From Firmicutes bacterium UBA6132 (GTDB taxonomy: Bacteria > Bacillota_A > Clostridia > Tissierellales > Sedimentibacteraceae), in NCBI GenBank assembly GCA_002435835.1, contig DIVM01000223.1, positions 1 to 7,367 on the forward strand: a stretch of 7,367 nucleotides of DNA. Direction: 5' to 3'. Numbering within the stretch: the stretch's first letter is position 1; each line of letters begins with the position of its first letter. This document shows, piece after piece, positions 5,462 to 7,367 of this stretch. The notes under the pieces were generated by a model. The model was not told where the DNA came from, made no database searches, and worked only from the letters and a program-made list of their open reading frames with translations. A program made the position numbers and the translations under genes.

Positions 5462-6355
5462 GAGAAATATTTAGAGTATATATCGATGGCGGCCTTAAAA
5501 TTTCTAATTATTCATAAGGATACTGAAGATGTTGATTTAAAAGTAGTTTTTGCAAATAAATCTGTAGAGTATATATTAGATGTACCTGTTAATTATTTAA
5601 TCAATAAAAATATGACAGATGTATTTCCTAATTTAAATAAGTCTGTTTTTAATTGGACTAAAATAATTTCTGAAGCAGCTATGACAAATGAATCTAAAAT
5701 AATAGAGCAATATTTTGACGTTTTTGAAAAACATTTAAAATTGAATGTATTTGGTTATAATGATCAAGATGAAAGCTTTTTTGCTGTAATATCTGATCAA
5801 ACAGAAAAAAAAGAAATAAAAAGAGAATTGCTTGGAAGGGATATTCAAATTAAACATCTTGAAAATGAATTAAAAGAAAGATCAAATTTAGATCCTATTA
5901 CTAAGCTTAATAATTTTCAATACATAATTCATTGTTTAAAAAACAGTATGGATAGTTATAATGATGAAGGCGAAAAATTTTGCCTTATGATGTTGGATGT
6001 AGATAATTTTAGTGAAATAAACTTAAATTTTGGTTTTAAATTAGGAGATGCAGTGCTTCAAAATGTTGCATTTTTAATAAGTACAATAGCAAGAAAAATT
6101 GATGTGGCAGCAAGAATAGGAAGCGATAAATTTTTAATCATTTTTAACAACATGGATTATGAAATCGCAAAAATCATGATGGAAAAAATAAAGCAAGATA
6201 TAAAAAAACGCTCCATAAAATTAGATGATACAGAAATAAGTGTTAGCGGTTCTTTATTAGAATATGGTGGCGAATCTATTGAAGAATTAATGTATAAATC
6301 AGAAATGAACCTTTCTAAAGCTAAGTCCATGGGTAAGGGTATAATAATATCATAA
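5459..6355 (+). CDS. PAS-GGDEF domain protein with a degenerate catalytic motif
   Basis: This 298-residue protein has no membrane helix. A PAS-like sensor domain (about 1-115) contains the typical 'VVFANKSVEYIL' stretch (29-40) and ends with DQTEKKEIK. A charged linking helix (about 116-142) leads into a GGDEF domain (143-298) that starts DPITKLNNFQ. The metal-binding DVD (180-182), Asn188 and Gly196-Asp197 are present. The signature, however, reads RIGSDKF (219-225), so GGDEF has become GSDKF: the second Gly is Ser and the catalytic-motif Glu is Lys. The Lys of the usual DxDxFK is Ser, and the usual GH is Gly-Phe. RKID (212-215) lies five residues before GSDKF, exactly where the RxxD inhibitory site for c-di-GMP binding sits. 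It is thus likely a poor or inactive diguanylate cyclase that may sense c-di-GMP or GTP. It follows recX by 23 bases. The longer start at 5447 is possible. Confidence 0.85.
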   Translation: MEKYLEYISMAALKFLIIHKDTEDVDLKVVFANKSVEYILDVPVNYLINKNMTDVFPNLNKSVFNWTKIISEAAMTNESKIIEQYFDVFEKHLKLNVFGYNDQDESFFAVISDQTEKKEIKRELLGRDIQIKHLENELKERSNLDPITKLNNFQYIIHCLKNSMDSYNDEGEKFCLMMLDVDNFSEINLNFGFKLGDAVLQNVAFLISTIARKIDVAARIGSDKFLIIFNNMDYEIAKIMMEKIKQDIKKRSIKLDDTEISVSGSLLEYGGESIEELMYKSEMNLSKAKSMGKGIIIS

Positions 6356-6365
6356 AAAATAAAGT

Positions 6366-6396
6366 AAGCACTGGTGTAAATATAACCAGTGCTTTT
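6366..6396. terminator. Bidirectional terminator between convergent genes
   Basis: AAGCACTGGT (6366-6375) pairs perfectly with ACCAGTGCTT (6385-6394) around a nine-base loop. On the + strand the stem leads into TTTTATT, stopping transcription of the PAS-GGDEF gene. On the minus strand it leads into a T-rich run (complement of 6348-6364), stopping the protease gene. It lies in the 43-base gap between the two stop codons. Confidence 0.85.
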
Positions 6397-6398
6397 AT

Positions 6399-7367
6399 TC
6401 ATTTATGAAAAATTTTGCTTAAGTTTAAAACTCCTGCACCTTGGTCCACGGATGTGGCTTTAATTTTCGAACATGAATTCATGAGTATTCTTTTAATGTC
6501 GAAATGACTGTAATTTGAGTTTTCATTTAAAAGTAAAGCTGCAACTCCAGAAACCATTGGAGCTGACATAGATGTTCCACTTAGATTTGTATAACTGTTT
6601 AAATTTGTATTTGATAGAGACATTATATCTACGCCAGGAGCTAACAAATCTGGTTTTTTAATTCTGTCCAGTGTTGGACCACGACTTGAAAAATCAGCAA
6701 TTTTAAAATTTTGGCTTAAATCATTTGTTCTGTTATCATTAAGTGCTCCAACTGAAATGACATATCTACCCGTTGCAGGTGATAATATGGTGCTTCTTAA
6801 GGGACCTGAATTTCCTACAGCTGCAATAACAATCATATTGTTTTCTATGGCTAAATTTGCTGCTCTTACTAATGGATCTCTTCTTTCTCTATACTGAGCT
6901 ATGGCCCCTAAAGATAAATTTATAATTTTAGTATTATAAACCTCCTTTGTTTTAATAATCCATTGAATAGCAGATAATATATCTGAAGTTTTTCCATTTC
7001 CTTTTTCATCTAAAACCTTTACGGACAATATATTTACTTCTGGAGCAATACCTTTATATTTACCTTTAGATGCATATCCAGAAGATCCAAGGATTCCTGC
7101 ACAATGAGTTCCATGTCCATTGTCATCATATGCATTTGTTTTTTCATTTACGAAATCTTTAAATCCTACAATTCTATTGGTAGGATAAACTAAGTCGGTG
7201 TGAGGTGCTACCCCTGTATCTATTATAGCAACTGTAACACCCCTGCCCGTGTGATTGGTATTTGTAATATTATCTGCTCCAATAGTTTTTCTTGCTATAT
7301 CCATAACTGCAAAAACCCTTGAATCATAACTGATATATTCGACATCGGGATCGCGTTCTATTTCAAG
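6399..7367 (-). CDS. Subtilisin-like serine protease (S8 family), 5' end outside the window
   Basis: This is an S8 peptidase, of which 322 residues are visible. The frame stays open to the right edge; the ATG at 7304 is internal, because the 21 codons before it encode LEIERDPDVEYISYDSRVFA, the typical end of an I9-type propeptide ('dP.V.yI..D'). The complete protein therefore has an N-terminal pro-region beyond the window. Counting from the internal Met, the catalytic triad is Asp29 (AIIDTG), His64 (NGHGTHCAG) and Ser245 (SGTSMSAPM), with the oxyanion Asn165 in AAVGNSGP. All are intact, so it is probably active after propeptide removal. The protein ends soon after the catalytic domain, with no extra C-terminal domain, as in AprX-like enzymes. 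Whether it is secreted cannot be judged because any signal peptide lies outside. It is convergent to the PAS-GGDEF gene, with base composition like its neighbours. Confidence 0.95.
   Translation of the reverse strand, partial: LEIERDPDVEYISYDSRVFAVMDIARKTIGADNITNTNHTGRGVTVAIIDTGVAPHTDLVYPTNRIVGFKDFVNEKTNAYDDNGHGTHCAGILGSSGYASKGKYKGIAPEVNILSVKVLDEKGNGKTSDILSAIQWIIKTKEVYNTKIINLSLGAIAQYRERRDPLVRAANLAIENNMIVIAAVGNSGPLRSTILSPATGRYVISVGALNDNRTNDLSQNFKIADFSSRGPTLDRIKKPDLLAPGVDIMSLSNTNLNSYTNLSGTSMSAPMVSGVAALLLNENSNYSHFDIKRILMNSCSKIKATSVDQGAGVLNLSKIFHK

Noticed and set aside
6157..6402. Open frame of 81 codons on the minus strand over the end of the PAS-GGDEF gene
   Set aside because: It overlaps the GGDEF domain antisense and crosses the bidirectional terminator; it is explained by the real gene on the other strand.

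Overview
This is a strongly AT-rich window whose genes have Shine-Dalgarno sites of the AGGAGG type, short same-strand gene clusters and simple hairpin/T-run terminators. The gene content (a Na+-translocating decarboxylase membrane subunit, a short Firmicutes-type SecD separate from SecF, RecX, a PAS-GGDEF protein and an S8 protease) fits a low-GC, probably anaerobic Firmicute, most likely of the Clostridia/Tissierellia. The genus cannot be fixed from the sequence alone.

Layout. Positions 1-133 are a leader with a plausible sigma-A promoter (52-80). Positions 134-4517 hold six genes on the + strand with short gaps: the beta subunit of a sodium-pump decarboxylase, a 40-residue OadG-like gamma peptide, an unrecognised two-helix membrane protein, secD (TTG start), secF (overlapping secD by one base) and a hotdog-fold thioesterase. 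A strong hairpin terminator at 4521-4553 closes this cluster. A 240-base intergenic stretch follows, carrying a degenerate dispersed-repeat-like hairpin and an extended -10 promoter. Next come recX, with a duplicated ribosome-binding site, and a PAS-GGDEF protein with a degraded catalytic motif. A bidirectional terminator at 6366-6396 separates these from a convergent subtilisin-like protease gene, which runs off the right edge.

How the parts may work together. The beta and gamma-like proteins belong to a membrane pump that couples decarboxylation to Na+ export, but its carboxyltransferase and biotin carrier are not here. SecD and SecF form the ion-driven late-stage export complex; sharing a possible transcript with a Na+ pump is suggestive but unproven. 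RecX tunes RecA recombinase. The GGDEF protein next to it looks like a c-di-GMP sensor rather than a synthase. I see no clear novel defence or mobile system. The most interesting points are the minimal gamma subunit, the degenerate GGDEF domain with an intact inhibitory-site motif, and a 13-bp inverted repeat inside the unknown membrane-protein gene.
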